Assembly (NCBI GenBank): GCA_001592805.2
Contig: CP051142.1
Span: forward strand, 2,542,001 to 2,606,000
Reading direction: 5' to 3'
Length of the DNA stretch: 64,000 nt
Source of the DNA: Peltaster fructicola
Taxonomy: Eukaryota; Ascomycota; Dothideomycetes
Below, in pieces: positions 20,718 through 31,782 of the stretch. The notes under the pieces were generated by a model. That model had not been told where the DNA came from and did no database searches. It saw nothing but the letters and a program-made list of their open reading frames with translations. How positions within the stretch are numbered: position 1 is the first letter of the stretch; each line of letters begins with the position of its first letter. Position numbers and translations under genes: made by a program.

Positions 20718-21601
20718 CTACAATTTCGCAGCAGTCCATCTCGGCTTGCGCTTCTCAACAAATGCCAAAAGACCTTCTCTGATGTTATCACCAGCTTGTA
20801 GCCTGGGAAACCAGGTCTCCATGAGGTGTCTGGAGCCTTCTTCGGCACCAAGGCCATCCCAACCTAGCTTGAGACCTTCCCTACTGACGATAACAGCGTC
20901 TGGACTGTTCTCGGCTATGGCTTTCGCGTATTCGACTGCTGCGTCAACGACTTCTCCGTCGGCATCACCAACAACCTTGTTGATCAAGCCCCATTCTAGA
21001 GCTTCCTGAGATGATACGACTCGACCTGTCAGTGCCATCTCGGTAGCACGGGGTCTGCCAATCGTCCTGATGATACGAGGGAGTGCACCGGCCATGGCTA
21101 CCACACCACGCTTGACTTCAGGTAAGGAGAAGGTAGCCTTTCGTGCTGCCACGACGAGATCACAGTTTACAATGATCTCAGTGCCACCGCCGTAGGCGAG
21201 ACCGTTCACAGCAGCAATGATTGGCTTCCTGCCTGTCCGTCTGGAGAGTGCTGCAAATCCTGATGGTGGCATCGGATTACGTGGTGTGCCTGAAGAGTTG
21301 CTGTTATTCCACTCTGTTGGAATCTTGTGAGTGGCAAGTTTGTGGAAGGACAAGGATGTTTAGACAAACCTTTCAGATCTGCACCAGCACAGAATGCACG
21401 GCCTGTGCCTGTGATGATGCCAACGTTGAGATTCGGCTCAGCATCGAGCCACGACCATATCCTGTCGAGCTCTGCATGACCACTCGAATTGATGCAATTA
21501 AGATCCTTGGGCCTGTTCAAGCGAACTAGCAGTACACCAGGTGCCGGGTATGACAGTACACAGTACTTCGCTGTCGGCTCTTCATACTCGAATGTGGGCA
21601 T
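20718..21601 (-). CDS. enoyl-CoA hydratase/isomerase with PTS1-like C terminus
   Basis: Crotonase-fold enzyme. Exon 1 is 21601-21370 and exon 2 is 21313-20718; the 56-nt intron rebuilds ADLKEWNN, the family-typical continuation after FCAGADL. Total 275 residues. Oxyanion-hole segments are RAFCAGADLK and AVNGLAYGGGTEIIVNCDLVVA. The last three residues are AKL, a valid variant of the peroxisomal SKL signal, which suggests a role in peroxisomal beta-oxidation or branched-chain acyl-CoA breakdown. The exact substrate cannot be read from sequence. An upstream in-frame ATG at 21691 exists, but the extension is not family-like. Confidence 0.9.
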
Positions 21602-22052
21602 GTTTTGACTGCTGCGTGCTGTTGTGAGTAGAACAAGGGAGAAGTGCTGCTGCTGCTCTTCGTAAGATCGAACAGTGCAATGTGCTACCATCTGGCTACA
21701 TTGACATCACGGCATGGAGCATCCTGCATTACCCCAGATCTTGCCGCGTAAGAACTGTGATAGCCGATGTGGCACAAGGCTTTAGCCGACAAGATGACCC
21801 CTTTCTAGTCCAAGTCTCCTCTTTCTTCCTCGGTCGTCTGCAATGGCAGCACACAGTCTGCGGCACTCTATCAGGCTGAGTACATTCTGTACAGCATGGC
21901 TCAAATATCGATCATCTCAAGCCGCATTACAATTGATGCTTTTGGTCCCGATATATACGCGCCTATACATGCGAAACTTCATCCTTCTGACATACTACCA
22001 CCCCTTGTACCTAAGCGCCGAACCCATATTGATCTCTCGAGTACAACGATCA
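21602..22052. other. intergenic region, hydratase / Ato-type gene
   Basis: Holds the promoter of the hydratase gene and the 3' end of the transporter gene. Nothing else seen. Confidence 0.4.
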
Positions 22053-22894
22053 TCACACTTCTGTCCGAGCAGTGCGCTTTCGCTTCCAGTATTTACTGGT
22101 ATCACCCATCGGAAAACTGAATCCCAGAGCCTCTGCGCACATCAAATTGCCCACAGTATAGTATCCCAGCATGCCGGACGCAAAGGCAAACGCACCCGCT
22201 GCTATGTTTGTTGCTTTTGCTGCTGCCACATGGCCATCGGCTGTGAGGAAGTACGCTGCCGCGACGAGCGTAAAGGCGAGTTGCACAGTGAAGAAGATGC
22301 CAATATAGACGAGGTTCAGCGGTAAGGACCCGATGAGAAAGAAGATATTGAACACAGCCCACACTGATCGCCATTAGCCCAGTCAAACAACACTGTATCG
22401 CTCCACTCACTGAGCACGAAGAATCCAAGAGCGTTATTGTACGCAGGAGTGTCCGCTCCTCCATAAGCTGCAGCGACACCGAAGAAGGGCGTGATGATGA
22501 AGCCAAACCCGGCATAGAAGAGACCAAAGGCACTGAGCACGGTGTAGGCGTATGTGTTACCGAGGACGAGTTCCCATTGAGCTGTAACGACCATGCCTAT
22601 TCCAGCAACGGCGAAGAAGTCTCCGATGAAGGCATTGGTGACACTCAGACCTCGCAGCCCCATCAGGGCAAAGGACAGTGTTGTCAGTGTGGTTGCGAAC
22701 GCACCAATTGCCAGTGCTGTCGGACTACCAAGCTGAGCCTTCAAGGTGATTGGCACTGGTATGTACTGGATATGCTGTCCTGAGGAGATGCTGCCACTCG
22801 CCGTTCTTCCAGCAGCAAGCTTCTCGTAGAAGTCAAGCTGTGTCGTGACATTCTTGAGATCCTCTAGCTGTTCGAGTCGATTCGAGTCTGCCAT
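22053..22894 (-). CDS. GPR1/FUN34/YaaH family (Ato-type) membrane transporter
   Basis: Six-helix plasma-membrane protein of the acetate/ammonium transporter family. Exons 22894-22411 and 22363-22053 with a 47-nt intron encode 264 residues; the splice rebuilds VLMWAVFNIFFLIGSL. The family signature region is divergent: GSPTALAIGAFATTLTTLSF replaces the NPAPLGL-type motif, with Ser in place of the usual Asn. The conserved YTVLSAFGLFYAGFG and ALGFFVL helices are intact. The C terminus is basic (KRKRTARTEV). It belongs to the filamentous-fungal subgroup with LTTLSFALM-type motifs; the substrate is uncertain. Confidence 0.9.
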
Positions 22895-23484
22895 TTTCCT
22901 GCGTTGAAGTAAGTAGTTGAAGGGTGAGGCTGGCGAGGAGCTTCCTGACTTAACATGACTGTCGAGCATGCCATGATCGACAATATGCTATAGCAAGCAC
23001 GCCATACACTGACGCAGTTTGAGGAGTACTGCAAGCAGTGAGAAAGTGGACGCCTGCAAGTTCCATGTTTGCTAGGCACTGTGCATTGTAGTTCGTCTGA
23101 ACTCAAAATATCAAACTAATGTCACGTCAGCTTTGGTGTTAATGTCGTCAGGTCTGGTGCCACAAATCCGCGCCATGCCAACTAATTCTAGAGTTGCAGG
23201 CACGCAATGTCAGCCTATTGAGTAGGACTCTCGTCGATGGATCCAAACGATCGTCTAACCACTGCTGCAGTCCTCGTAGTCAACCAAGTTCGGGTGATTG
23301 CTCACGCCATCGCAGATAACGGGTGAGATTGGTGCGACGCTCTTGGAAATCACTGACAAGCAGCCAGAATCCAAAAAGGCGACTTCAAATACTGAGACGA
23401 AATTGAGGATATGCCTCAAGTATGGTGATAGTGTCATGCTGAGCATTGATCAGCCGCATTTGTCGCACACATTTCTTCGGAGAC
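22895..23484. other. intergenic region upstream of Ato-type gene
   Basis: Promoter of the transporter gene and 3' flank of the methyltransferase gene, both on the minus strand. I see no coding segment or repeat. Confidence 0.4.
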
Positions 23485-24422
23485 TCAATCGCTGTCGATA
23501 CGCCGTCTTGCTGCGATCAGAGCACTTCCCCATTCAATCCTGATGAGATTGTCGTCATTGAGAAACCAGGAATTGGCAGAAGCGATCTCATCAAATATGC
23601 TGTCGACAACGTCGCCTTGTCCACCTTGCGATCTCGCTATTCTGCCAGGATGCGCTTCTGTCCAGCCATGGTATGAGCTCCAGGTCCTCACATACTCCTT
23701 GCACTCTCCAATCTTCATCTGTCGTTCCATGAAGAGCGTGCCTTCGCCAGAGTGAGCTCCCGATGTGCCCGGCTCATACTCAATCCGCTGAATATCTTCC
23801 CATTGATCACGAGGTGGCTGAATCACTCGTAGCTTGTCCTGTACATAGGACCGCCCAGGCTGTGGCCAGTATGACCCAAGCTTGTCACGATCGAGGTCGT
23901 ATGCATAGTGCTGTAGGATGGCTGAGGCAGCGGGAAAGTCGACAAAGACATGGTCCTTGTATCCCCAGAACGCGACAGTACCACCTGGGCGGACTACACG
24001 TGCCAGCTTGGGCCAGAGTGCTTGGAAGTCAAACCAATGTGCCGCCTGACTGGCAACGATGCAGTCCAGGCTCGCATCGCCAAAGGCATCCGTACTGCTC
24101 TCTGCGTTGCCTTCGATGAATTGGAGATTCGTCAATGTTTGCTCACGAGCTTGTCGGATCATTCCAGAGCTGGGATCGCTACCGACAACCCTATCGAAGT
24201 AAGGGCTCAAAGCTCGCGTTACGATGCCAGTACCACATCCCAAATCCATCGCAAGCTTGCGCTGCCCTCTGTGGAATTCCAAGATGACATTGTAGAGTGA
24301 TAAAGGATAGCTCGGTCTGAATGCTGCATATGACGCATGTCCGAAGGTTGTCTTCCTGCCACGAGTGAGACATGGATAGCAGGGCGGTATTGTATGCTTA
24401 CGCGAAAGTGGCCATCTTTCAT
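23485..24422 (-). CDS. SAM-dependent class I methyltransferase (small-molecule type)
   Basis: Exon 1 (24422-24402) encodes only seven residues, MKDGHFR; after a 50-nt intron exon 2 (24351-23485) continues TTFGHASYAAFRPSYP, for a total of 295. The Rossmann core shows motif I MDLGCGTGIVTRALSP at about 45-60, SDPSSGMI for motif II, and VRPGGTVAFWGY as motif IV/V. The AAHWFDF segment is typical of the trans-aconitate methyltransferase-like group of fungal proteins. Substrate unknown. The short first exon is supported by the frame match and by the common FR/F opening of this family. Confidence 0.85.
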
Positions 24423-24792
24423 GGAGGAGCTCAACGGAGAATGGAAGATGCTCTGGGTTTGGGAACAATCAGCTCTTATCTTATGTACTCATTGTGGTGA
24501 CCGAGAACGGTCTGCTCGATGGATGGCTGACTCGCTCGGAGGTGCAGTGTGTGTTCGTGGGTGACTCTTTGTCGTGTCGACGGAAGCTTGATGCTAGGGC
24601 TACTTTAGCCAGGGCCAGCGACGTCGGAGGAACATCTGTGAAGGTTGACATACTACCGATCTGTCTCGATACTGGTCTGTTATATCGTCAAGCTGATTCA
24701 ACAATCTTGCGGTTGGTGTTGTCATTGGAAACGCGTGTTTGTCCACAAGGAAGGCACGCTAACTTGGTTGCAAGGTCAACGTCACTTCAACC
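24423..24792. other. divergent promoter region, methyltransferase / CoA-binding gene
   Basis: A 370-bp interval between two divergent start codons. No motif that I would name. Confidence 0.4.
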
Positions 24793-25287
24793 ATGTCTGC
24801 GAATGATAGCACAACAAGCATGTCTGCAGCAGCTAGAACTTTCTTCTCAGCATCGACCTTCGCGGTCGCAGGCGCCTCATCCAACCCAGCCAAGTTCGGT
24901 CATAAGATCTTTGCATGGTACCTCGCACACGACTTGACTGTGGTGCCTCTGAATCCGGGTAGCAGCACCATCAGCGTCCAGTCGAAGGCGTACGACACTG
25001 TCTCGTCACCACAAGGACTAAGCCATCCAAAGAATACGAGTCTGAGCATTATCACGCCACCTGCAATCACCGCAGGTCTGCTTAAAGAAGCCAAGGAAGT
25101 GGGCATCAAGGCCGTCTGGCTGCAACCAGGATCGTTTGGCGATTCTGAGTTGGCGTACGCTCTGAAGGAGTTTCCTGGAGCTGCAGTGGGCGGCTTTGCG
25201 CCTGGCACTCGCGGTGGTGAAGGCTGGTGTGTGCTCGTCGATGGTGATGCTGCCATCAAGGCTGCTGGACAGGAGCAAAAGCTATGA
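24793..25287 (+). CDS. CoA-binding domain (Rossmann) protein
   Basis: Single exon, 164 residues. The whole protein is one CoA-binding fold like that at the N terminus of succinyl-CoA ligase alpha: AVAGASSNPAKFGHKIFAWYL gives the nucleotide loop, then SLSIITPPAITAGLLKEAKEVGIKAVWLQPGS, in which the GIKAVWLQPG turn is typical. No catalytic ligase domain follows. The family occurs widely in bacteria and fungi as stand-alone proteins of unknown function, related to YccU. A second ATG ten codons in is equally usable. Confidence 0.88.
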   Translation: MSANDSTTSMSAAARTFFSASTFAVAGASSNPAKFGHKIFAWYLAHDLTVVPLNPGSSTISVQSKAYDTVSSPQGLSHPKNTSLSIITPPAITAGLLKEAKEVGIKAVWLQPGSFGDSELAYALKEFPGAAVGGFAPGTRGGEGWCVLVDGDAAIKAAGQEQKL

Positions 25288-25651
25288 CCTGGGAGTTTGA
25301 GCCTTGCATGCATTCGTTCTGGTGTTCCTTCTTATTGACATCGACCAATCCGCTCTTCCTTTGCAGTCGACGATCATAAAGGAGGCAACCATTTAACCAA
25401 CCTTCAACAACACCTTCGGAGAACGACAATGGAGACGACAATCTTGTATTGCACTACACTCCTCCGCTTCTGTCTCTTTTCATGCTCTTGATTCTTGAGT
25501 GTTTATGCCTGACGAACTTCTGCGGAGCACACAACCGCCGACGACTCAGAACGACGCCGACGCAGGTTATATTCACTTTACCCCGCACACAGACCACTTT
25601 CTGGCCGTGAGTTTCGCCCTGGCGTTGCAGAATGATCTAAGCTAACCTGAT
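25288..25651. other. intergenic region before tRNA
   Basis: 3' flank of the CoA-binding gene and 5' flank of the tRNA-like gene. Nothing else seen. Confidence 0.4.
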
Positions 25652-25755
25652 CAAGCTGTGGTCTAGTGGTATGATACCTCCTTCGGGCTAATTGTCCCCT
25701 CGGCGAGTTGAGGAATGAATGGAGGTGGTCCTGGATTCGAATTCCAGCTGGGCCC
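25652..25755 (+). tRNA. tRNA-Pro(CGG)-like gene with intron; acceptor stem does not pair
   Basis: Internal promoter and fold elements are clear. The D-arm GGTCTAGTGGTATGAT is the proline type, the anticodon stem CCTCC/GGAGG encloses loop TT-CGG-G, and the T-arm CTGGA-TTCGAAT-TCCAG is perfect. A 32-nt intron (25688-25719) lies one base 3' of the anticodon, the usual place. However the 3' acceptor strand CTGGGCC would need GGCCCAG at the 5' end, whereas the sequence there is CAAGCTG; most of the seven pairs fail. It may be a pseudogene, a copy with a replaced 5' end, or a misassembled junction. A T5 run follows the gene. Confidence 0.65.
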
Positions 25756-25760
25756 TTGAG

Positions 25761-25765
25761 TTTTT
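25761..25765 (+). terminator. RNA polymerase III terminator (T5)
   Basis: Five T residues, then GTC and a second T5 run, begin five bases after the discriminator base of the tRNA-like gene. This is the normal stop signal for Pol III. Confidence 0.65.
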
Positions 25766-27559
25766 GTCTTTTTGGCAATCAGACGGCCAGGGCAGCACGA
25801 TCAGACAATGCTCCGCTACCAGAGGATCTTAACAGCACGATCGGACGAGTGTCCATGGTCACAAGGGCATGATCGATACGGTCCGACCGACTGCCACAGC
25901 CATTGGGCATTCAGCAGTGTCACTGGGAGAGTGTTTGGACGCAAGAATGCTCGATCAGCTCGACGAGAGAAGTGCTGGCAAGTTGAGAATCTCGTTCAAC
26001 ACGAGCAGCCGCCTGCTATAGTCTGTCTGCTCTATCCCATGGGAGATGCCACGGCCAATGGACAGTTGATTATCGACCAGGCCACAACAATCAGATTACC
26101 TGCAATCAGTCGAGTCTCTCCCATGGCTGTCATGCCTACAATGCAGTCTCCTCAACAGGGACGACGACAATGACAGGTAGACTCGCTGAAGAGTCGTGTG
26201 CATTTGATGGAGACTTTCGCAATCACAGGCTATTCTGAACAACCCTCCGCAAACATGATCAGCGCCAGCTGCAGTATGAGAGGACGGTCCTCGATCTATA
26301 TGTTGACTCTCATCATGCTCTTTGACTTGTCGCAGGAGGATCGCCAGCCGTATCCCGGGCATATCAGATGACAACGACCCCGAGACTTCATCTGGTTCAG
26401 GAGCTGTGCAGGTAGGTCACTGACGGCGAGGAACATAACTAGGTTCGAGTGCGTTGTAGGATGAGAGTTACACGTCGAAGGCTGTGCCGCTGTGACACGA
26501 CAGCAGGGCATCGTACTCTTCACATTCAAGCCAGGCAGACACAAAACGAAGAGGCACCTCCCGACGGTCCACTCATGCTATCATGTGGACTCGAATCGAG
26601 GCAAGCTCGACGGGCATTTGCTGCCCAACATACTCCAGCACAGCCAGGCGTAGTACAACATGTTGAAGGCATTGTACGCTGTTTCGACTCCATGAATCGC
26701 AATCGTTTTGATCAGAACAGCATTGCCCTAGAGCAACGCCCTCCTTTCATGCACAATCATCTTGGTTAATAGGCTTGTGTCAACATTGCTGCAAGTCGTG
26801 ATCGGCAGCAATAGCACTCATTGACGCACATGCATTGCCTTCCAAAAGGGGACTTCTAAGTATGCCAACGCAGCATGAGTGGAGGTGGAGCTATTCGCAC
26901 TAGCATCACAGCACGGTTGGAACACATTTTGCTGCCCAAATGCTAGGCATTGTAGACGAGGCGACAGGGATATTGCTCTGTGTCCTCAGTGAGATGTAAG
27001 AAGAACGTTGTGCAAGCCATACAAAAGGTTACCATACCGACTTCAAGCTGAAAGCTGACTCCGACCATTGCTCATTTCGACACCTCAGCTGATCTACTCA
27101 TCTCATCGTATCATTTCATTGCCAGCCTGAGCACCTGAGTACAAGCGCTTGTGCCCTGCGAAGAGCAATAGTGCTGCTCCCACGCTTGATTGGCGAGCCG
27201 ATACGTCAATGCGGCCTCCAGTAGGAAGCAACGACAACATAACACGTCTGAACCACATCTCAGCACAGTCAACTCGAGATCAAGATCAGCCTTGAATATC
27301 ACCATCCCTAGGACGCTCCTCACAATACAAAGCGCCGATCTGTCAACGATATGGTTGCCCGTCCTGATTAACCTTCTACCCCTGCGTTCGTACTCCAGAC
27401 GCGCCTTGTCCATGCGAAGTGAAACCGGGCGCATTGTACAACATCGAAAGCCCCTCCTCCTCTACACCATATGACCTTCGACCGGGCTAGCGCTGGAATC
27501 CGCGGTGACAGTCAGTGGCTGCGACACATACAGTACAATAGCATCGAGACGACAGAACC
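25766..27559. other. gene-free interval between tRNA and kinase gene
   Basis: About 1.8 kb without a supportable gene. Open frames up to 133 codons on the + strand have no motif. There are small near-repeats (for example AGCACGATC-type words about 40 bp apart near 25796 and 25836). The last few hundred bases probably carry the promoter of the kinase gene. Confidence 0.45.
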
Positions 27560-29878
27560 ATGCCATTAAGCCACACGACTGGTGAGACCAGAGGACATAA
27601 TGAGGCGCAGTATGATGAGATGTTTGAAGAGCATGGAGAATTCACATCAAGTGGGCAAGGGCAATGGCAAGGAGTCACGGACGAAGGATACCAGGCCATC
27701 TCAACAGCCCCTATGCCGCCTGTGGAAGACTCATCCATGAATCACAAAGAGCCACAATACTCTACATCAGCTCAGGCCTCCATTGATGAGATACAAGTCA
27801 TGAGACGAGTCATTACGTCCCTGCCTCGTCCACAGACATTTCACCGCCAACAGAGCGAGAAGCGTGAACGACTGCTCCCTGCACCTGAGCTCGAAGTCAA
27901 GCGTCGAGCAGAGAGCAGTGAGACGAAGCAGACTCGCAGCTGTAGTGCCAACAAGTCTACCACGCGCGCAATACAACCATTTACGTCTGCGCCAGATCTG
28001 ATAACACCATCACCAATGTCAGAAGTCGTTGCGTGTGCGCCATTGCATTCGGTCGCAGCTGCTCCGCAGCCATATGCGCTGGGTCCGCCTCACACTGACG
28101 ATGTAGCCGTGCAGCAGCAGCATCACACTGCTGGAAGCGTAGCCCAGCCTCAAGCTCTACACACGACGGACTGTGATATTCCTGGCACTGACGGTACTAC
28201 TGGCGACACGGCCGTGCAGCAGCAATTCAGGGATCACTGGGTCCTCAACTTGAGCATGCACTTCCGGGATAAATCGAATCGCGAGAAGTTCTTCATCACT
28301 TATGCCCAAACTCCTAACCTGTGGAGGCGTATGACTATTTCTCTCGACTACAGAGATGCTCCAGCAGATTCGCTGGAAGCAGAGCTCAGCGAACTCCATT
28401 TTCAGCGCGACAAGAGCTTCCGTATCTTCGATGCACTTCGAGAGAGCTTGCCTGAGATACAGTTTTACGACACCGTTACGAATCTCAAATTAGAAACAAC
28501 ACCAGAAGATGGACAGCTACATGTCCATGTCCGCGAGGACGCTAACGAAATCATTGAATACCCATCCGCATTATTAATGAGCCAGATAGACTGCGAGCTT
28601 TACACCGAGAGCGAAATTTCCTACCATTCACACGTTTCTGGATTTGTGTACAAGGTAGTGGTCGACGGCAAGATCTTGATCAAGAAGGAGATCCCAGGAC
28701 CAGACACAATCGATGAGTTCTTGTACGAGGTCAACGCCTTGGACTCACTGCTAGACTGCGAGAACGTCATCCATCTCGAAGGGTTGATCACCAGCAACGA
28801 CGGAACAGAAATCAAAGGACTCTTGATACCTTACTGCACTAAAGGTGCTCTTGTCGACATCATCTATGATTGGGAAGCAGAGCAGCTACCACTTGACTTG
28901 CGCCTGAAATGGGCCCGACAGATCATACAAGGACTGGCAAACATCCACGAGGCCGGTTTCGTACAGGGCGACTTCACCCTGTCGAACATTGTCGTCGACG
29001 AGCATGACGACGCTCATATCATCGATATCAACCGACGCGGCTGTCCGGTCGGCTGGGAGCCTCCTGAGCTGTCATGTCTCATCGAGCAGGGCCAGCGCAT
29101 TTCGATGTATATTGGTGTCAAGACCGATCTATTTCAGCTTGGCATGGTGCTTTGGGGCCTGGCGAGGCTTAACGACGAGCCCGAGCGCTGCGCTCGACCA
29201 TTGGAGGTGCTCGAGGAAATGCCTGACTACTACCAAGACGTAGTCTGTAGCTGTCTGAGCGCTCGACCACAGGATCGTCAGAGCGCTGCTACGTTGCTAC
29301 GACGAATGGATCGTGGAATGCAATCTCTGCCCAGCTCTATCGTCCACCAACCTCAAGCACGAGGCTATCCAAACAACACGACCGCCAAGCACAGGTCTAG
29401 CAAACAATACATCGACCCTGAAGCTGCTGTGACAATCGACGACATCAACTCTCGGAGTAGATATAGCTACCATGCCCGTGGCTATGATTCTCCTACAATA
29501 CCGCAAAGCCGTGGTCGATCTCCAGGCTGTAGCAGCAGACACCGGAGCTCTTTCTTCGATGGCGCCACTACCAGTGCTACCAGCGTTTCTGCTTCACCTG
29601 TGCTGCATGAGAGACAATACTGTGACTTGAAGGATGTCACGAGCTACCCACAAGAGATATGCTCTGAGGATCTCGACGACAAGCACTATGATATGCTTAC
29701 AGATCTGCCACATGTCCCTCTGCACTACCATAGGATCCAGCACGAGGATTCCGGCTTTGATGAGCACCTTGGAGATAGCCTTTTGCTCACGGCTGCGACT
29801 CGCATGAGTAGCGATGATCAGGAGCAAGCGACAGATACTGCGAGCAAAGGACAAGATCCCGGTCGGCCGAGAAGTTGA
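27560..29878 (+). CDS. atypical protein kinase-like protein, fungal family of unknown role
   Basis: Single exon, 772 residues. Residues 1-225 are low-complexity. A conserved segment (about 230-340; WVLNLSMHFRDKSNREKFFITYA and SLPEIQFYDTVTNLKL) precedes a kinase fold at about 355-590. The VAIK-type lysine is in ILIKKE (K375/376), and the catalytic-loop aspartate is D471 in QGDFTLSNIV with N476 present. The HRD His-Arg is replaced by Val-Gln-Gly, and DFG by D489-I-N. A PEE-like EPPE and an LFQLGMVLWGLA helix follow. Metal-binding Asp and Asn remain, so weak activity is possible, but the glycine-rich loop is poor. The 180-residue tail is Ser/Arg-rich with an EDSGFDEH motif. The next gene shares an EDSGYG motif and the strand. 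Confidence 0.85.
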   Translation: MPLSHTTGETRGHNEAQYDEMFEEHGEFTSSGQGQWQGVTDEGYQAISTAPMPPVEDSSMNHKEPQYSTSAQASIDEIQVMRRVITSLPRPQTFHRQQSEKRERLLPAPELEVKRRAESSETKQTRSCSANKSTTRAIQPFTSAPDLITPSPMSEVVACAPLHSVAAAPQPYALGPPHTDDVAVQQQHHTAGSVAQPQALHTTDCDIPGTDGTTGDTAVQQQFRDHWVLNLSMHFRDKSNREKFFITYAQTPNLWRRMTISLDYRDAPADSLEAELSELHFQRDKSFRIFDALRESLPEIQFYDTVTNLKLETTPEDGQLHVHVREDANEIIEYPSALLMSQIDCELYTESEISYHSHVSGFVYKVVVDGKILIKKEIPGPDTIDEFLYEVNALDSLLDCENVIHLEGLITSNDGTEIKGLLIPYCTKGALVDIIYDWEAEQLPLDLRLKWARQIIQGLANIHEAGFVQGDFTLSNIVVDEHDDAHIIDINRRGCPVGWEPPELSCLIEQGQRISMYIGVKTDLFQLGMVLWGLARLNDEPERCARPLEVLEEMPDYYQDVVCSCLSARPQDRQSAATLLRRMDRGMQSLPSSIVHQPQARGYPNNTTAKHRSSKQYIDPEAAVTIDDINSRSRYSYHARGYDSPTIPQSRGRSPGCSSRHRSSFFDGATTSATSVSASPVLHERQYCDLKDVTSYPQEICSEDLDDKHYDMLTDLPHVPLHYHRIQHEDSGFDEHLGDSLLLTAATRMSSDDQEQATDTASKGQDPGRPRS

Positions 29879-30429
29879 TCGTCGGAAGGCTGACTCAGTG
29901 CTGACTGCATGCTCCGAGCAAGCTTATCGTTGTATCGCCATCACAAGCTCTGACTCGGCACAGTGTAGTAGTGCTTGTATGTGTTGTAGACTCTTCCTCG
30001 GCGCAGCAATGCTTATATCATCTCGTGTGTTGTTTTCGGGGCGCAATCAGATGCTGGCTAGACCGAGGGTTGCGTGCGCACATCGACGACGAGCCGTACT
30101 CTGCATTACTTGACTGCATGAGTGGCTGCTACTTAAGGAAGTCAAAACGTGCTCGAGCATGGGATGTGTGTATACTGACATGCTTTTCGGCTCTATCGCT
30201 CCAATGTGCTCCTTGCCGGACTCATCACCCCGTGTCGCCGAGTCACTTCGCGGCACAATCCTACATTCAAACATCCATCTCTCAACATTGTCGTTTTCTG
30301 GTCACCCTGTGCGACTTAAGCGATGGGCACTTCACCATGCGCAACAGTGCTGACTGATCATACCCTGTTATGCATTTTCTAGTACTTCTTCTTCCCTGAC
30401 ATTCTGAGCAAGGTCGCTCGGGCACTACA
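29879..30429. other. intergenic region between the tandem kinase and unknown genes
   Basis: Promoter-sized interval between two genes on the same strand. Only short chance frames. Confidence 0.4.
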
Positions 30430-31782
30430 ATGGCTCACTCCTTACGAACGCGTGCGGACATCGACAACATCAGGCAGGCATATGACCGATCAAGCTCTTG
30501 GTCGGGAGAACATGTCTTGCACCGTGCTTCACGTCCTGCTCAGCATCGACAGACTTCCAGACCGAGTGCTGTCAAGCGTCCTGTCATCCATCAGCTAGTG
30601 CCCTTCATACCACCGACTCAGCAATACTTCACAGACCGTCAACCTCAAGAAAGTCCAGTAGCGTCGACGGAATCCCTTCCATCGACGACATCGAGCTGTC
30701 TGGAAGAGCTTGATATCGAGCAGAGCATGCAGGATCCTGGCATTGTGAAAGACCAAGATCGAAACAGCTCTGCAGCGCAATCTGTACCAACGACACCTCA
30801 CGAATTTTCGACACTTTTCCCATCACACCGTACTATCCGAATCTCTCATGATGACTCGACCCTAGACGGGAACATGAACCTTCGCCTGGACACAGAAGTG
30901 CACACATCTCACGACAAGATCGTTACGATGACTCTCTTTCACCTGAGGATGCAAGATCTCAAGGACAGAGCATTCTCCCTGCGTCGATATTGCAGAGATT
31001 CTGGCAGAGAAGTGTGCCATTCAGCACGCAAGAGAGCAGGCACCAAGCAAGCCAACAACCGACCTGGATTGCAGCGATCATGGTCAAGTGCTCTGAGTAG
31101 CGTACGAGCAATGTCGACACCACGACGTTCACTCGACAGCCACATGAAGCGAGAAGACTCTGGCTATGGCTCGATACACTCTACAGACCACAGCCCGATC
31201 GATCGAGCTGATGAGATCGATAGGACCAAGACATCGTCCAGGGTGATCAGATTGGAGTTCTCTAACTATGCTCAGGTCGATATCAAGCGAAGAGGTTCTG
31301 CTTTCAATCGAAGGTACGAGTACGAGTACTGGGGCCGTCAGTACGTGTGGAAGAGAGAATCGAAGACTGGTGGAAGCGCTATCTTCCACCTGTCGACAAG
31401 ATTCGAGCACGGCCAGATCCTTGCACACATCGAGCCACATGAGTTGTCTGTCGAAGCGGAAAAGGAGGAACAGAGCAAAGGTGGCTGGGTGCCGCCAGCG
31501 TCTATGAGGATCGAGGATGAATCGATTCTGCACGGTCAGAAGGATCTCTCCGAGTAAGTGTTGATGTCTTTTTATGACTCTCTCATGACAAGGCTCCTAA
31601 CATCGAGCAGTGTGGTCGTCGCCACAGGACTGGTTGCGCTCGTGGACGATGCCATTCAGACACATTTTGTGCCGCCGAAGGTTGAATATATTGGGCCAAA
31701 GCGTCTGGTGAACGAGCTTCTAGGACGAGTGAGCGCTCCTGCTGATACGAGCAATGGACGAATGGCCAGCAGGGTACATTAG
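30430..31782 (+). CDS. conserved fungal protein of unknown function, possible tubby-like C-terminal fold
   Basis: Exon 1 is 30430-31553 and exon 2 is 31611-31782 (57-nt intron), for 431 residues. The first 250 residues are polar and disordered with an EDSGYGSIHS motif. The C-terminal 180 form the conserved part: RLEFSNYAQVDIKRRGSAFNRRYEYEYWG, YVWKRE, then GGWVPPASMRIEDESIL and, across the intron, VVVATGLVALVDDAIQ. Beta-rich segments followed by a hydrophobic helix resemble the tubby C-terminal-like fold found in many uncharacterised Pezizomycotina proteins, but I cannot confirm this. It may act with the kinase-like neighbour. Confidence 0.8.

Noticed and set aside
25772-26173. 133-codon + strand frame after the tRNA
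   Set aside because: No motif, no codon bias and no flanking splice signals that extend it.
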